Source: Pyrrhoderma lamaoense | Lineage: Eukaryota > Basidiomycota > Agaricomycetes > Hymenochaetales > Hymenochaetaceae | Reading direction: 5' to 3' | DNA: 64,000 nucleotides | Assembly (NCBI GenBank): GCA_002794735.1 | Contig: NBAZ01000002.1 | Coordinates: 434,001-498,000 of the forward strand | Part shown: positions 38,271-49,078 of the stretch, piece by piece | Numbering within the stretch: position 1 is the stretch's first letter | Layout of the letters: the number at the start of each line of letters is the position of its first letter | Notes under the pieces: model-generated | What the model saw: only the letters and a program-made list of their open reading frames with translations | Told to the model about the DNA's origin: nothing | Databases searched by the model: none | Program-made: the position numbers and the translations under genes

Positions 38271-39474
38271 AAACCAAATCTTCAGTATCCATATCATTAT
38301 AAGCCCATTGCCTAATCAATCTATTTGACTCCCATTGCAGAAAGATGTCCGTATAAGTTTATAAGTAAATTAAGATTTAGTCCCAAAAGAATATTACTAA
38401 TTGCGTGCGCCTTGGCATTGCCTAGATGTAACGGATTGTTTTATAATCCATAAGTGCCTGTTCCTTATTAGCTAGCTACGTAATTATTTTATCCACAGTA
38501 TTTTTTGTATTTTCTCGCCTTCGCGGACAAGGCGTGGGTTTCTCTCAGTAAACCCACTAAATACACTATCTCTCTCGCCTTCATACATACTATCATTAAG
38601 GGACTTCGTGTAAGTATCACGTTAGAGCATCTTTACAATAATATTTTGTAGGAAATTGTGATATATGCTATGCAACTAAGCTGGAAAATGACCGAACCAA
38701 CGTTACAGTTTCTGCGGAATTTGAAACAGCGGTGGTACAGTAAAAGACCTATGCTAGTACGATATAGTAGCGCAGTCTACTGAGACCTTTTTTTAAAAAA
38801 CTTCATATATTTAACGTCCGTCAGCAGAGCAAGTGGACAGGTCTACTGAAACCGAAGGCGCTGTTATCACGTATTCTATTCTGATACGATCTTCCATCTA
38901 TTGATGCGCATGTATCACACGAATCTTCGACACAATCAATTCATACATAGAACTCAACCCAACCCTGGGTGCAAGTTTTAGCACCATCGCAGTGATTTCT
39001 CTTATGCTAGTCATCTATGCAATTGTATCAGCTTGCTCCGACTCGGCCACCCTAATAGTAATAAAATCGGTCTAGTGAGACTTGTTGACTACTTTATTGG
39101 ATGTTGCGCATACATTAAAATTGTATAGTACAGTAGAAAAATAATGTGCTTGCAATTACATTCCTGCTTCTATACATACACCCATACCTACATCGATCAA
39201 AGCTACAAGTGCTGATATCTATACCTTATGGGTTCCCGGCATCGGACAAGCTATTCATTACTTCTTGTTCGGCTTGCATCTATCACTATGAGCTCTTGAT
39301 AGATTTGATGCCTGATTGAGGTCTTCCGTTACCCTATTTTTCTCACTATCATCGCCGAGATCGTTTCGTTGAATATAAAGAAAATAAGATCTAGCTACAC
39401 AAAAGTACTGACATCGACTCTCTCTAGACTCTAGATTCTTGTGACAACGAAGACACTGTTACTATTGACGAATA
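38271..39474. other. Intergenic region, about 1.2 kb
   Basis: AT-rich, no gene recognised. Around 38515-38580 there are short inverted words (CGCCTTCGCGGACAAGGCG, then GGGTTT...AAACCC) that could fold into small hairpins, possibly 3' elements of the upstream gene. Confidence 0.4.
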
Positions 39475-40713
39475 ATGTCGGAAGTTGACTGGGTTAATTG
39501 GTCTTCTGTGTTGAACACTACCCGGAACCCCTTTTTGGCACATACAACTGTTGCAGGATCTACTGAAACAGCCAGTACAGACTTGCACGATACTACTTCC
39601 TTGAGTAATCCTTCTTGGAATCAAGGTTCGTACGAGTCTTGTATACATATAGCTAAGTCTAAATCTAACCTTCTGGAAACTCATCTTTTTACTATTAGAA
39701 TCGCAGCCTTCAAGGTCTAGTACTACAATACCTCCCTCAAGCGCTACCAATGGTTCGTCAATACAATGAGGATCATTAATGACTGCCAAAGATATAACGT
39801 TGTATGACACTTTCATCAGAACCTTCAATATCTGAAACTTCGTTATCTACTAGTAGTACTACAAGTAATAACCATGGTTAGTAAAACAAGTTATGAGTAT
39901 TGCTGTTATAAATGAAAAGATGAAGTTCAATCTAATTCTATCTAAGGGATTCAAACTTCAGATACTCTTATACAGCCCAACCTCCTCGATACTCTTCTCC
40001 CAGCTCTTTTGATCGCCTTCTCTATGATATGTATAGTCACTTGGCTACTGTATAGGCGATACTTCAAAACAAAGCGTTGTACTAAACGTCGAGACGATAG
40101 ACGACCCGTAATATAATCACCCCATTTCTATTCCAAAACCAGCTTGAACGGGGTGGGAACGAGAAAAATAATAACGCAAGTGTATCGCGGCAAGTCATGA
40201 TGAGCAACACAAATATTCATCCAAGGCAACAAGTGGACGTATTTAGTCATGTAGCAGTCGATGGGAGCATAAATGAGAAGACTGGAGCTAATGACAAAAA
40301 TGTCCACTTTGTAGCTCTTGCTCCGATTATTGACGGTACGTACTAAATAATCCGTGGTAGTGCCCTTCCGTCTCATTTTCATACCTTATAACTACTCTTA
40401 CTCCTACTACATGAAATAAAGGTGAACAAACTAATCCTTCTCAAGCTAGAGACCGCGAAGTCACACGGATATTGATGCAGCAAGTGACTACTATCCAAAG
40501 ATTAGAGGCAGAGATCCAACAGATACGAGCTGAAGGCGTTTATCCCCTCATGACTATTCTTCTGACCTTCCAGAATACGGGAGTCCCAGAGACTTGACTA
40601 ATCGAGTAGTTGATGTACCTCCTAATTATGGAGAAGCAGGTATCAGCATTCTTTCCATCAAACTCGAAAACAATTTTTTTAATGTTATATATCTAGGAGA
40701 TATCCATCAATAA
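39475..40713 (+). CDS. Single-pass membrane protein with cytosolic coiled coil and PPxY tail (copy A)
   Basis: Not a named family. First exon starts MSEVDWVNWSSVLNTTRNPF; a Ser/Thr-rich extracellular part follows. A membrane segment lies near 40000-40060 (LLPALLIAFSMICIVTWLLY) followed by RRYFKTKRC, then a cytosolic region with EVTRILMQQVTTIQRLEAEI and the tail VVDVPPNYGEAGDIHQ, stop 40713. The PPNY is a PPxY motif, the usual ligand of Rsp5/Nedd4 WW domains. The exon around 39700-39810 is uncertain. Two one-base losses break the frame: at CCC 40105-40107 and CCCC 40544-40547. Paralogue B lies 0.8 kb downstream on the same strand. The gene may be functional with sequencing losses, or decaying. 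Confidence 0.5.
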
Positions 40714-41519
40714 TTTATTTCAATATAACCATTTCAACTTCCGATTTGGGTTCGGAAACCTTACAAATCGTAATAGACTCGTGGATTAAAAAACTGTTCC
40801 TCCTGAAGGGCTAGATTTAGTACGAAGCTACTATATATAACAAGGGTGGAGGTCGTCGGATTTCTTTCTATCTTTATTTTACTATTTTCCCCTGATACCA
40901 CATACATCCATTCTAAAGACGTTCATCTCATATTATAATCATGCTTTAATACAGAAACGATGAAACTTTATGTCCATGCAACTCCCACGATGCCTTGTTT
41001 AGATACTACGGGTGGGCAAAGCCCTGCTAAACTTGAAATTAAATCTGGACTGATATAAGGGGTGGATAATGAGGTCTATGCATGTTTTTATTCGAAACAT
41101 GATGTCAGTAATGTAGTATTGCTACAGTAACTAAGAGTATGATATCCATGATTAATGTTAAGCAAAATATAGATGTGATACCCCGGAGGAAGGTCAGACA
41201 ACTTGATCTATCTTGCTTGAAGTACTCATAGCTGGTCGTTATCTACTAGTAAGTGCTCAGCAACAAAACTAGTAGAGCTCAACAAGTACACATATAAGAC
41301 CAGTGGCAGTGGCAATATACTATATGAATAGACAGAAATTATTTGATCTAGAAGACATCATGTTCTCCCTAGATCTATGATGCGCTCGTATCAATCAAAC
41401 ACTATCAGAGTGATATGACTCTCAACATCATGACTCTCAACATCGAGTCACCAGCTAGTATATAGGCGGAAAGCCCCCCACCTCGTCAAGAATACATTTC
41501 ATCCCTCTACAAGCGTATC
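40714..41519. other. Intergenic region between PPxY paralogues
   Basis: About 0.8 kb without a gene. It contains a perfect 15-bp tandem duplication at 41415-41444 (ATGACTCTCAACATC twice), which lies about 75 bp upstream of the next gene. Confidence 0.5.
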
Positions 41520-42788
41520 ATGACAATTCAAAATATGTCAGGACGAGCGATGTGCATCAAGCCCCACGGAGCTAATGGACCTACAAGGGTGAGGGATATA
41601 GCTCGAGCTGGTGTTACTTCATTAACAGGAGTTATTCTTAAGTCTTCAAGTCTTCCAGTGAGACTCGAATCTAGAAGATTGAGTGCAAAGACGAGTGTCA
41701 CATCGGACGCAAGTATATGTATATATCATTTAAAAATCTTCTTTCGTCAAGTTGAAATTATCCTAGCATTTTCATCTGCTTGCCACTCAAGCTTGTCTAT
41801 AACATCATTAGAGACAGCACTTAGCCCTTCTTATAGTAAGTTACTATGTACTACAGTACTATCGGTATCATCTTCAATACTTCTCTACTTTGATCATAGA
41901 TACCACTTCAAACTTCCTGGTTAAACGGTCTTCTAGAGATACCTCCGCCATCTTTCTTCCACCCTTGGTTATTGGCGTATCTGTGGCTTGCATATTTGTA
42001 GTTATCTGGCTGGTATACAGAGAGTTCCATAAACGAAGATCTGCTAGTCAACCTCGTGACACTATACTTCCCATTAATATTACAACTGTGACAACAGCCT
42101 CTTCTTTAAACCCACCTCGTAGGATCTCCCTAATATCCAAGCCCGACACGCCCAGGCCCGACATACCCAGGCCCTACAAACTCGATATCATCGAACTGGA
42201 GAAGGCTTTAATGTAGCCAAACAAGACACTCTAAGAAATGCTGCCGCCGAGTTGCTGACAGAGCAGCAATTGGAAATGTCAAGCCAAGTGTCCGTTGATG
42301 GAAGTGCCCTCGAGAGGGAAGAGAGTATAATTAACAAAACTCCTTCTAATAAAGATATACAACGTCTGAGTCTACGAAGTGTGTATCTTGTATCTGATGG
42401 TAAGACTTCGAAAACGGTTGTTTTTATCGTTGATTTATTATATATTTACGTACGTTTTCGTAGCAACTACCACCGCAAATAACAAGAATAATCAACGGAT
42501 CAATCCTAGCCAACATGATGATACAGTAGAAGTCACAAGGATACTGGCTGAGCAAATGGAGGCTATCCAGAGACTCGAAGTTGAAATTCGCCAAATGAAG
42601 GCTGAGGGACACGCCATTTCTTATATACAGAACCATGGTTCCTCTCTTGAATACAGGAGTTCTATAGATCCAACCAGTCAAGCAGATGATGCACCTCCTA
42701 GCTACGGGGAAATAGGTATATTCTTTCGAGTTTATCAATAAGCTACTTTGGATGCTTATCAATTCCATATTTAGATAGCCGACCATAG
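41520..42788 (+). CDS. Single-pass membrane protein with cytosolic coiled coil and PPxY tail (copy B)
   Basis: Paralogue of the gene at 39475. The 5' end is uncertain; the frame from 41520 is open and leads into a Ser/Thr-rich outer region (ACHSSLSITSLETALSPSY), then an intron (41840-41895). The membrane segment is PPLVIGVSVACIFVVIWLVY, then REFHKRR. The cytosolic part carries EVTRILAEQMEAIQRLEVEI and the PPxY tail QADDAPPSYGEIDSRP, with the last intron before DSRP and the stop at 42788. The order (outer Ser/Thr region, membrane helix, basic stop, coiled coil, PPxY) is the same as in copy A. One base is missing in CCC 42172-42174. Function unknown; the tail suggests ubiquitin-ligase recruitment and trafficking control. 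Confidence 0.5.
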
Positions 42789-43503
42789 TGATAGTACATC
42801 AATGCATACATCTTATTCTGCATTATTTTGGGACTGTTTCGGTATTACTAGTGTCGATTATATTAATTTATTGTTCCGTATCTGAGTTCTAATACTGCCT
42901 TCAAATTCATATTATCTAATCTGAGGAGCAACCTGCGTTCGAACACGAGCTACTGAGGTAGCATCTCTTGATATATATGGATGTAGTAAGAAGATTATTA
43001 ATCCACTATTACGAGCCTCGTCTAATCCTCGTAAGTACAAAGTCAAGCTACAACTCCAGGCTACGATCACCTCCTTTCTACTAATTTAGTACCAATCACC
43101 TTGGTACTAAGATATATAGTATTCCATCTCATATACAATTCTGTTGATTAAATAATAGCTACACCCAAGAATTTAGAATCTTCCAGTGCAAAGAATATCT
43201 CCTTATCGTTTGGAATAGGTTGATATGTGATAAATTTTATCTTATTCAAACTTACACACTACGATGTAATTTACTATATTATTTATACACCGGATTTTAT
43301 TTACCATATTCTATCTATAATATACTTAATCGTTGTCTTACAGGTGTATCTCATTTACGCCTTTTCAATATCGTGGACCTTTTGTTGGTCTTATGTGAAA
43401 CTCCGTATATCACACATATCATATAATAATATTTGCCCTGCACCCAAAAACACTATACTAGATCCGAGATATACAAAGAAGAGAAAGCTGGAGATATGAA
43501 TTC
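42789..43503. other. Convergent intergenic region
   Basis: About 0.7 kb of AT-rich sequence between PPxY copy B and secreted copy 1, which converge. No gene recognised. Confidence 0.4.
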
Positions 43504-44373
43504 CTATTGGACGGTGAAATACACCATGTCGTCGAGCGATCCATGTTGAGCGACAGCAACAAGAACAGGTTGGCTATTTGCTGCACTATTGTACGACGCC
43601 ATACGATAAAATCCCGCAGGAAGACCCGTTGAAACATTCCCAGACAGAACCCCATTAACTGCAGGGTTATTGAGCGATCTCGCGAAAGTGAATTTTCTAG
43701 GATCAGTGGGTGTTGCTTGCTCGAGTGAATCGAGCTGCTCGATCACGACATTGGAAAATCCGATGATATCGCCATCGTTATTCACCTGTTGTGGAGCAGC
43801 AAGGTAGTTGGTCTCTCTGTTAACCTCGTTTCCAGTATCGAGGTTGAGTATTGCCATCGTGATAGTGAATGGTTGATTAGCTGGAATAGTGTCAAGATTC
43901 TTCGGAAATGTGAACTTGGATGATGGCATATTATCGGTCGACGCAATCACGCCCATTGGTGCTGGATTGCAAGAGCCCGCTACGATCTGTTCGCCATTGG
44001 TAATAGGAAGATCTGGTACGGTAAGGCAGAAGTTGATGAAGTTGTTTGTCGATGTTAGGGATGGAACCTGGCCTGCTACTGGATCCTGTTGGCCATCTTG
44101 AGCAAAACCTGTTGCGATGACTCTTGGATCGAGTGCTATTTTACAAAACAAGAGTTATATATTTAAACCTCATTATGAGAAATGAAAAGTGAGTAAGGAG
44201 ATATCCTTACTTGTAGACGACTGCTCGTCTCCAGAATTAGAAGTTGAATCAGCTTGTCTAGGACGAACGGCGAAGAGGGCGTTATTAAACCGGGCCCGGT
44301 TAGCAGGGACTGCAAGTACGGAGGAGGTGAGTAGTAGCAAGTTGAGAGATATTGACACGTTCTTCAAGAACAT
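43504..44373 (-). CDS. Secreted fungal protein, APMGVIA family, copy 1
   Basis: Extracellular protein family widespread in fungi, of unknown function. Two exons: 44373-44211 and 44135-43504; 264 residues, intact. Signal peptide MFLKNVSISLNLLLLTSSVLA, a short Ser/Thr region, then a conserved domain: DPRVIATGFAQDGQQ, SLTSTNNFINFCLTVPDLP, SCNPAPMGVIASTDNMPSS, the APQQVNNDGDIIGFSNVVI segment, and a C-terminus with QHGSLDDMVYFTVQ. Exon 2 is 632 nt in all three copies, and only the short N-terminal exon varies. A TATA box lies about 110 nt upstream. Some database entries of this family carry a ribosomal-S17-like name, which fits neither the signal peptide nor the domain. Confidence 0.82.
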
Positions 44374-44481
44374 AGTGATAGAAAGATTGGTATGATAGCT
44401 TAAGTATAAAAAGGGATTCCAGTAGAAGAAAGACTGATAAGAGTGAGATTGACTGAGTTCTACAACATCAAGAATGCCGCT

Positions 44482-44487
44482 TTTATA
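44482..44487 (-). promoter_or_regulatory. TATA box of secreted copy 1
   Basis: TATAAA in the context AGCTATAAAAGC, 109-114 nt upstream of the start codon. The same AGCTATAAA word occurs at the same distance before copy 2. Confidence 0.6.
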
Positions 44488-45205
44488 GCTTTGTACTCGC
44501 TACAAGTGATGTTGAAGGCAGTGCTTATGTTATTTTCTGTTGGATAATCACTCGAACATTGTTACTATCACTGACTGATCAAGATTATCCGACGGTCGTC
44601 ACTGTTAGTGCTGAATCCAAAGATTTTCGGCGGTAGAATTAAAATAGAGATTTGGAAACAGTCATAAAAACACTGCATGGGTCCTTAATAGCTGTATGCC
44701 TCGCTCATGCCGCTACAGATTGAACGCATCGGACCAATTCACCTTGTCCGCTGTTCAGGTCATGATAGTGGTACTACCATCATCGGCATCACTTCGACAT
44801 CACTCCTTTCCCACTACGGCGCTAGAGAATTTGTGACGGTGTTCACAGCCTAAACTGAAGTCGGCACTTATGAGTGCGCAATCGCATGGACCATCCGTAT
44901 TTGCTCGAGGTTAGATCGAAATCAGAGGATTCGGCTAGCAATTTTAAAGAGAACAAATATTTGAAAACCGGAAAAAGACGCTGATCGCGTTGTATATGCG
45001 ACGAAACTGTATATGAATACCGGTGATGTATCTAGACTTAGTATAAGCAGCTCAGTGGGACTTGCCTCGTATTGAAGTGATAATATCAAATTAGAGGTAC
45101 TGATAGCAGTACTGTATCTCATCTATCAGTACTAACATCGCTGCACTTAGTGAAGACAGGACACTTTTCTTGAGACGTTAAAAGAGATTTATCAGTTGTC
45201 ATGAG

Positions 45206-45366
45206 GATCTGATGGCGCGAATGACGGTTATCTAAGGGCTGAAATTCAACTTACAAGAGTTAAAGAATATACTCTTTATGTACTCATTCCAGGAATGAAT
45301 GTATTTCCTGTATCTAGGTAGCCAGGTAGATGATGTACCCCCAAGTTACGCAAAAACATGGATTTG
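45206..45366 (+). pseudogene. Relic of a PPxY membrane-protein gene (copy C)
   Basis: Remnant of the 3' part of the genes at 39475 and 41520. The stretch CGAATGACGGTTATCTAAGG aligns to the coiled-coil codons of copy B but carries a TAA in place of CAG. Further on, SQVDDVPPSYAK corresponds to SQADDAPPSYGE, ending in TGA at 45364-45366. No membrane segment or start was found upstream. Confidence 0.5.
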
Positions 45367-46342
45367 AAAGGTATAAAAGCGTGCTAGTGATACATTGTCG
45401 GTTATTAGAGGCGTTTTACTTACTACCGTAAAGTGGATATTTAGTATAAGTTCATCACTAGAAGCGAGGTCATTAGGATTTTCCTGAGACAATCGTTAGC
45501 GATTCCACCCCTGAAAAACCACTATATAATATGTTATATTCAAAACAGAAAAGAAGAAGTTTATATAAGCTACTCGAGCGAAACACAAGGAATACACATA
45601 TTCTCTGTCGTTTGGGTAAACTTCAAAAAGAAGTAGAGGACTGAGAAGAGGATCAACGATGCAATCAGACAAGGAAGCGTGGGAAAAAGCAAAGCTGACT
45701 AATTTCTATACGAGTTACTTGACCTCTATGATTTACCTGAGAGTGTGGAGATAATCACAAAACCTAACTGTGCAACGGAGTCGACATTCCATTACTCAAT
45801 AAGATAGGTACAACAACACACAATACCGCTCCACTTTCAAGTCCCTTACGTAATCATTATACAGTTCATTGATGTGATATCTAAGATGGGGGCTAGTCCA
45901 TAAGTGGATGTCTAGTTGTAACAGTGCGATAACAGTCACGCTGTCCTTACCGACTATGTATCTTCGAAATTCATTTTTTCGAAGATACCCCCACATTGAT
46001 AAATTCGCGTTCTCATTTGGTACACATGTTCCGAACAATTGTCTCTATATATAACTTGCTCTTGACCAGTATACAACAAAAAAGGGTTTCTCATTATATA
46101 TCAAAAATGAAGGAGAAACTCTTGTCTGGCTAATAGTCTGTATCTTACGAGCTAGAAGAGGAAGAAAAGTAGTATAGAATATTAAGTTTTCCGTTAACTT
46201 CAAACTCAGTAAGACATACTTCAACTACCTCAAACATATATTCAGATCATATCCAATATTTACAACACTGACACAAGCCCTGAAAATTTAACACACAAAG
46301 CATAGAACATACAAGACAAAACCTTGATCGATATACAGATTC

Positions 46343-47207
46343 CTACTGGACGGTAAAATACACCATATCGTCGAGCGAACCATGCTGAGCGATAGCAACA
46401 AGGGCAGGCTGACTATTCGCCGCAGTATTATACGATGCCATGCGATAAAATCCGGCAGGAAGACCATCCGCAACATTTCCAGACAAAACCCCATCGACTG
46501 CAGGGATACCAATTGATTTGAAAAAGGTGAAATGCTTTGGGTCGGTGGGCGTTGTCTGTTCAAGTGAATCAAGCTGGTCGATCATAATATTAGAATATCC
46601 GATGATATTTCCATCACTGTTCACCTGTTGTGGAGCAGCGAGGTAATTCGTCTGTCTGTTGACTTCGTTTCCAGTATCGAGGTTGAGTATTGCCATTGTG
46701 ATAGTGAATGGTTGATTAGCTGGAATAATGTCAAGATTCTTCGGAAATGTGAACTTGGATGATGGCATATTATCGAATGAAGCTATGACACCCATTGGTG
46801 CTGGATTACAAGATCCTGTTAGCCTTTGTGTACCGTTGGTAATGGGAAGATTTGGTACGGTAAGACAGAAGTTGATGAAGTTGTTTGTCGATGTTAGAGA
46901 TGGGACCTGGCCTGCTACTGGAGTCTGTTGGCCATCTTGAGCAAAACCTGTTGCGATGACTCTCGGATCGAGTGCTAGTTTGCAGATTAAGGTATATAAG
47001 TTTCTACGATTGTTTTAAGAGATGAAAGGTGGGTAATTGGATATCCTTACTTGTAGATGACTGCTCGTCTCCAGAGGCTGTATTAACTTGTCTGGGACGA
47101 ACGGCAAAAAGAGCATTACTAGACCGAACCCTATTAGCAGGGACTGCAAGTACGGAGGAAGTGAGTAGGAGCAAGTTGAGAGATAATGACACGTTCCTCA
47201 AGAACAT
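46343..47207 (-). CDS. Secreted fungal protein, APMGVIA family, copy 2
   Basis: Close paralogue of copy 1. Exons 47207-47051 and 46974-46343; 262 residues, intact. Signal peptide MFLRNVSLSLNLLLLTSSVLA. The start at 47207 is chosen because an in-frame extension upstream lacks the signal-peptide position shared with copy 1. The mature domain is nearly identical to copy 1 (SCNPAPMGVIASFDNMPSS, GSLDDMVYFTVQ). It lies 2839 bp from copy 1, in the same orientation, with a PPxY relic between them, so the pair arose by tandem duplication. Function unknown. Confidence 0.82.
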
Positions 47208-47908
47208 AGTGATAGAAAGATTTGTATGAATACTCAAGAAAATGAAGTAAAGCTGATAGAAGAAACGCTGGTAGGAATGAAACTGGCTGAGTCTACGAAT
47301 GCAGGAGAGGTATTCCTTTATAGCTTTGCTCACTCTGAACATGAAAATAATGTTAGGTAGTATCATTTCCTTCTATGCAAAATTTACACGGGATATCTTA
47401 TAATAACATGAATCAGAGTTATCCGATTTTCATACTCTGATAATCTGTTGAGAAGAATTTGTGCTAACTAAGAACAATTTAGAAATCAGATATTCATATA
47501 CTACGATAGGGTAGGATGCACCAGGTTCATCCTGCTTTTTGAGCGCGCCAAATAGATCACTCTCATCTGGCGCTACTGTGTAGTCAGTAATAATTTACTA
47601 CCATCGGTAAAATCACTTTAAAATTGTCTGGTTCCCACTACGGCGCCATGTTTTTGTTGAACAATAATCATAGTTTAACTGGAGTTGACATTCGTGTGTA
47701 AAGGTAAGTGTTGGTGGGTAATGATTCAACTGGCGCTGTTTTCGGCTAATTTCTCGTTGAAGTATTGTATGTGACATAAACCATGAAGGAGACAGGCAAT
47801 CACTTTGAATGAAAATAAACCAGTGTCAGACATTTTAAATCACGTATGTACGTTCATATCGCACGTATGCTATTGAAAACTAAACTTTTGGTCAGATTTT
47901 GACCTTGG
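47208..47908. other. Upstream region of secreted copy 2
   Basis: About 0.7 kb, homologous in part to the upstream region of copy 1 (shared CCCACTACGGCGC near 47635). It ends at the LTR-like insertion. Confidence 0.5.
47317..47322 (-). promoter_or_regulatory. TATA box of secreted copy 2
   Basis: TATAAA within AGCTATAAAGG, 110-115 nt upstream of the start codon, matching copy 1. Confidence 0.6.
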
Positions 47909-48613
47909 TGTTGTATTTAGTGGCGAGGACGCGGGTTTAGAGTCTGCCTACACCAGACACGATGCTCAGACTAAGATTTGGGGCTAAATAGCGAGATACT
48001 CGACCTCGGCCGTCCGGCCGAGATCTCGGTCGGACCGTAGAGATAGAGACTCGAGGCAAGCTGAGACTTCACAGACCAGTAAAAGTAGTGGAAGCGTATA
48101 GAACAGAGCCCGACCGAGGCTGTAGTTTGAGGTAAAAGTGTATGTATTTCAGTCCGCCCGGACGACTTGCAGTACGGTCAGAGCGTTACAAGCGCGCCCG
48201 GGCAGCCTAATAAAGCAGCAGAGAAGTAGATAAAGAGTACAGGAGACTAGTAGAGAGCTACTCGGGGGGGGGGGTGAATAGACTGGGGATTAACTGGGAA
48301 TTGATTCGGAATTGATTGATTAACTACGGCCTCAAGTCTGGAGGCTTATATAGCAAAACGCGAGATAAAGGTTAGATAATAAGGAAAGCATGGTGTCCAG
48401 GTGGCTATATGCCACTGGACGAAGGGTTTAAGCTATCAGAAACGAGGGGGTCGTATAAACGAACCCTACCCTCAAGTAAGAGTAGAAAGTGAAGCTAAAT
48501 AGTAAGAGAAATGAACGAGGCGCGCGGCCGAGTAGTAGCAATGGACTTCTCGGCGAGTTAGAAAGTGCATTATAAATGCACTACGACCAGCCAAACACTT
48601 AGCTGGTCCTACA
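47909..48613 (-). mobile_element. Probable solo LTR of a retrotransposon
   Basis: About 705 bp with a sharply different, GC-richer composition from the AT-rich flanks. On the minus strand it begins TGTAGGACCAGC and ends ATACAACA, giving the TG...CA ends of an LTR. It contains a TATA box (GCTATATAAGC, near 48347) about 260 nt from the 5' end and a CT-rich stretch after it, a usual promoter layout. A C10 run (plus-strand G10) lies near 48265. No gag or pol coding is present. The 5-bp flanks (CTTGG and CTATC) do not match, so the target-site duplication is lost or the ends are a few bases off. Confidence 0.5.
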
Positions 48614-49078
48614 CTATCTATCCTCTTGATATCGACTTGTGCAACTAAGAAAATGGAGACTGGTTACTCAATGATAATCGAAGATATCTTATTCGCTATA
48701 TGTTATCCACTATGCTACAATCTAAGGTAACTTGCTAGGTAGTAGTGACGTAAATTCAAATTTCTAGTAATAACGTCAAAATCATGGTTTGCATTACGCA
48801 CTACTGAATTATAAATTACTGAATATTACTGGTAAGTTTATCTCATAGTCAAGCATTTCTTAAGCCTTCCAACAACTCAATTATTTATTATCATGATGAG
48901 ACAAAATCACATAATTTAAAGACTCAGAATCATATAAGGTAGGAAACCAAATTAATTATTGATGACATCATGATATTTTACAGTAGTTACATAGAACTAT
49001 GAGTACATCGAACAACCTCGATACGAGAGCAGGAAAACAAGAAACCTAGAACTAAAGAGTGAAACTATCTGACACCGT
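48614..49078. other. Intergenic region right of the LTR
   Basis: About 0.47 kb, very AT-rich, between the LTR and the 3' end of secreted copy 3. Nothing recognised. Confidence 0.4.

Larger units (their letters stand above)
44374..46342. other. Intergenic region between secreted copies 1 and 2
   Basis: About 2 kb. The first part (44480-44900) is diverged but alignable to the upstream region of copy 2 (47300-47710), for example CCCACTACGGCGC followed by a similar 40-nt stretch, so the duplication includes promoters. A PPxY-gene relic lies at 45206-45366. The rest shows nothing. Confidence 0.5.

Noticed and set aside
47904..48618. Target-site duplication around the LTR-like block
   Set aside because: The 5-bp flanks CTTGG and CTATC differ, so none is claimed.
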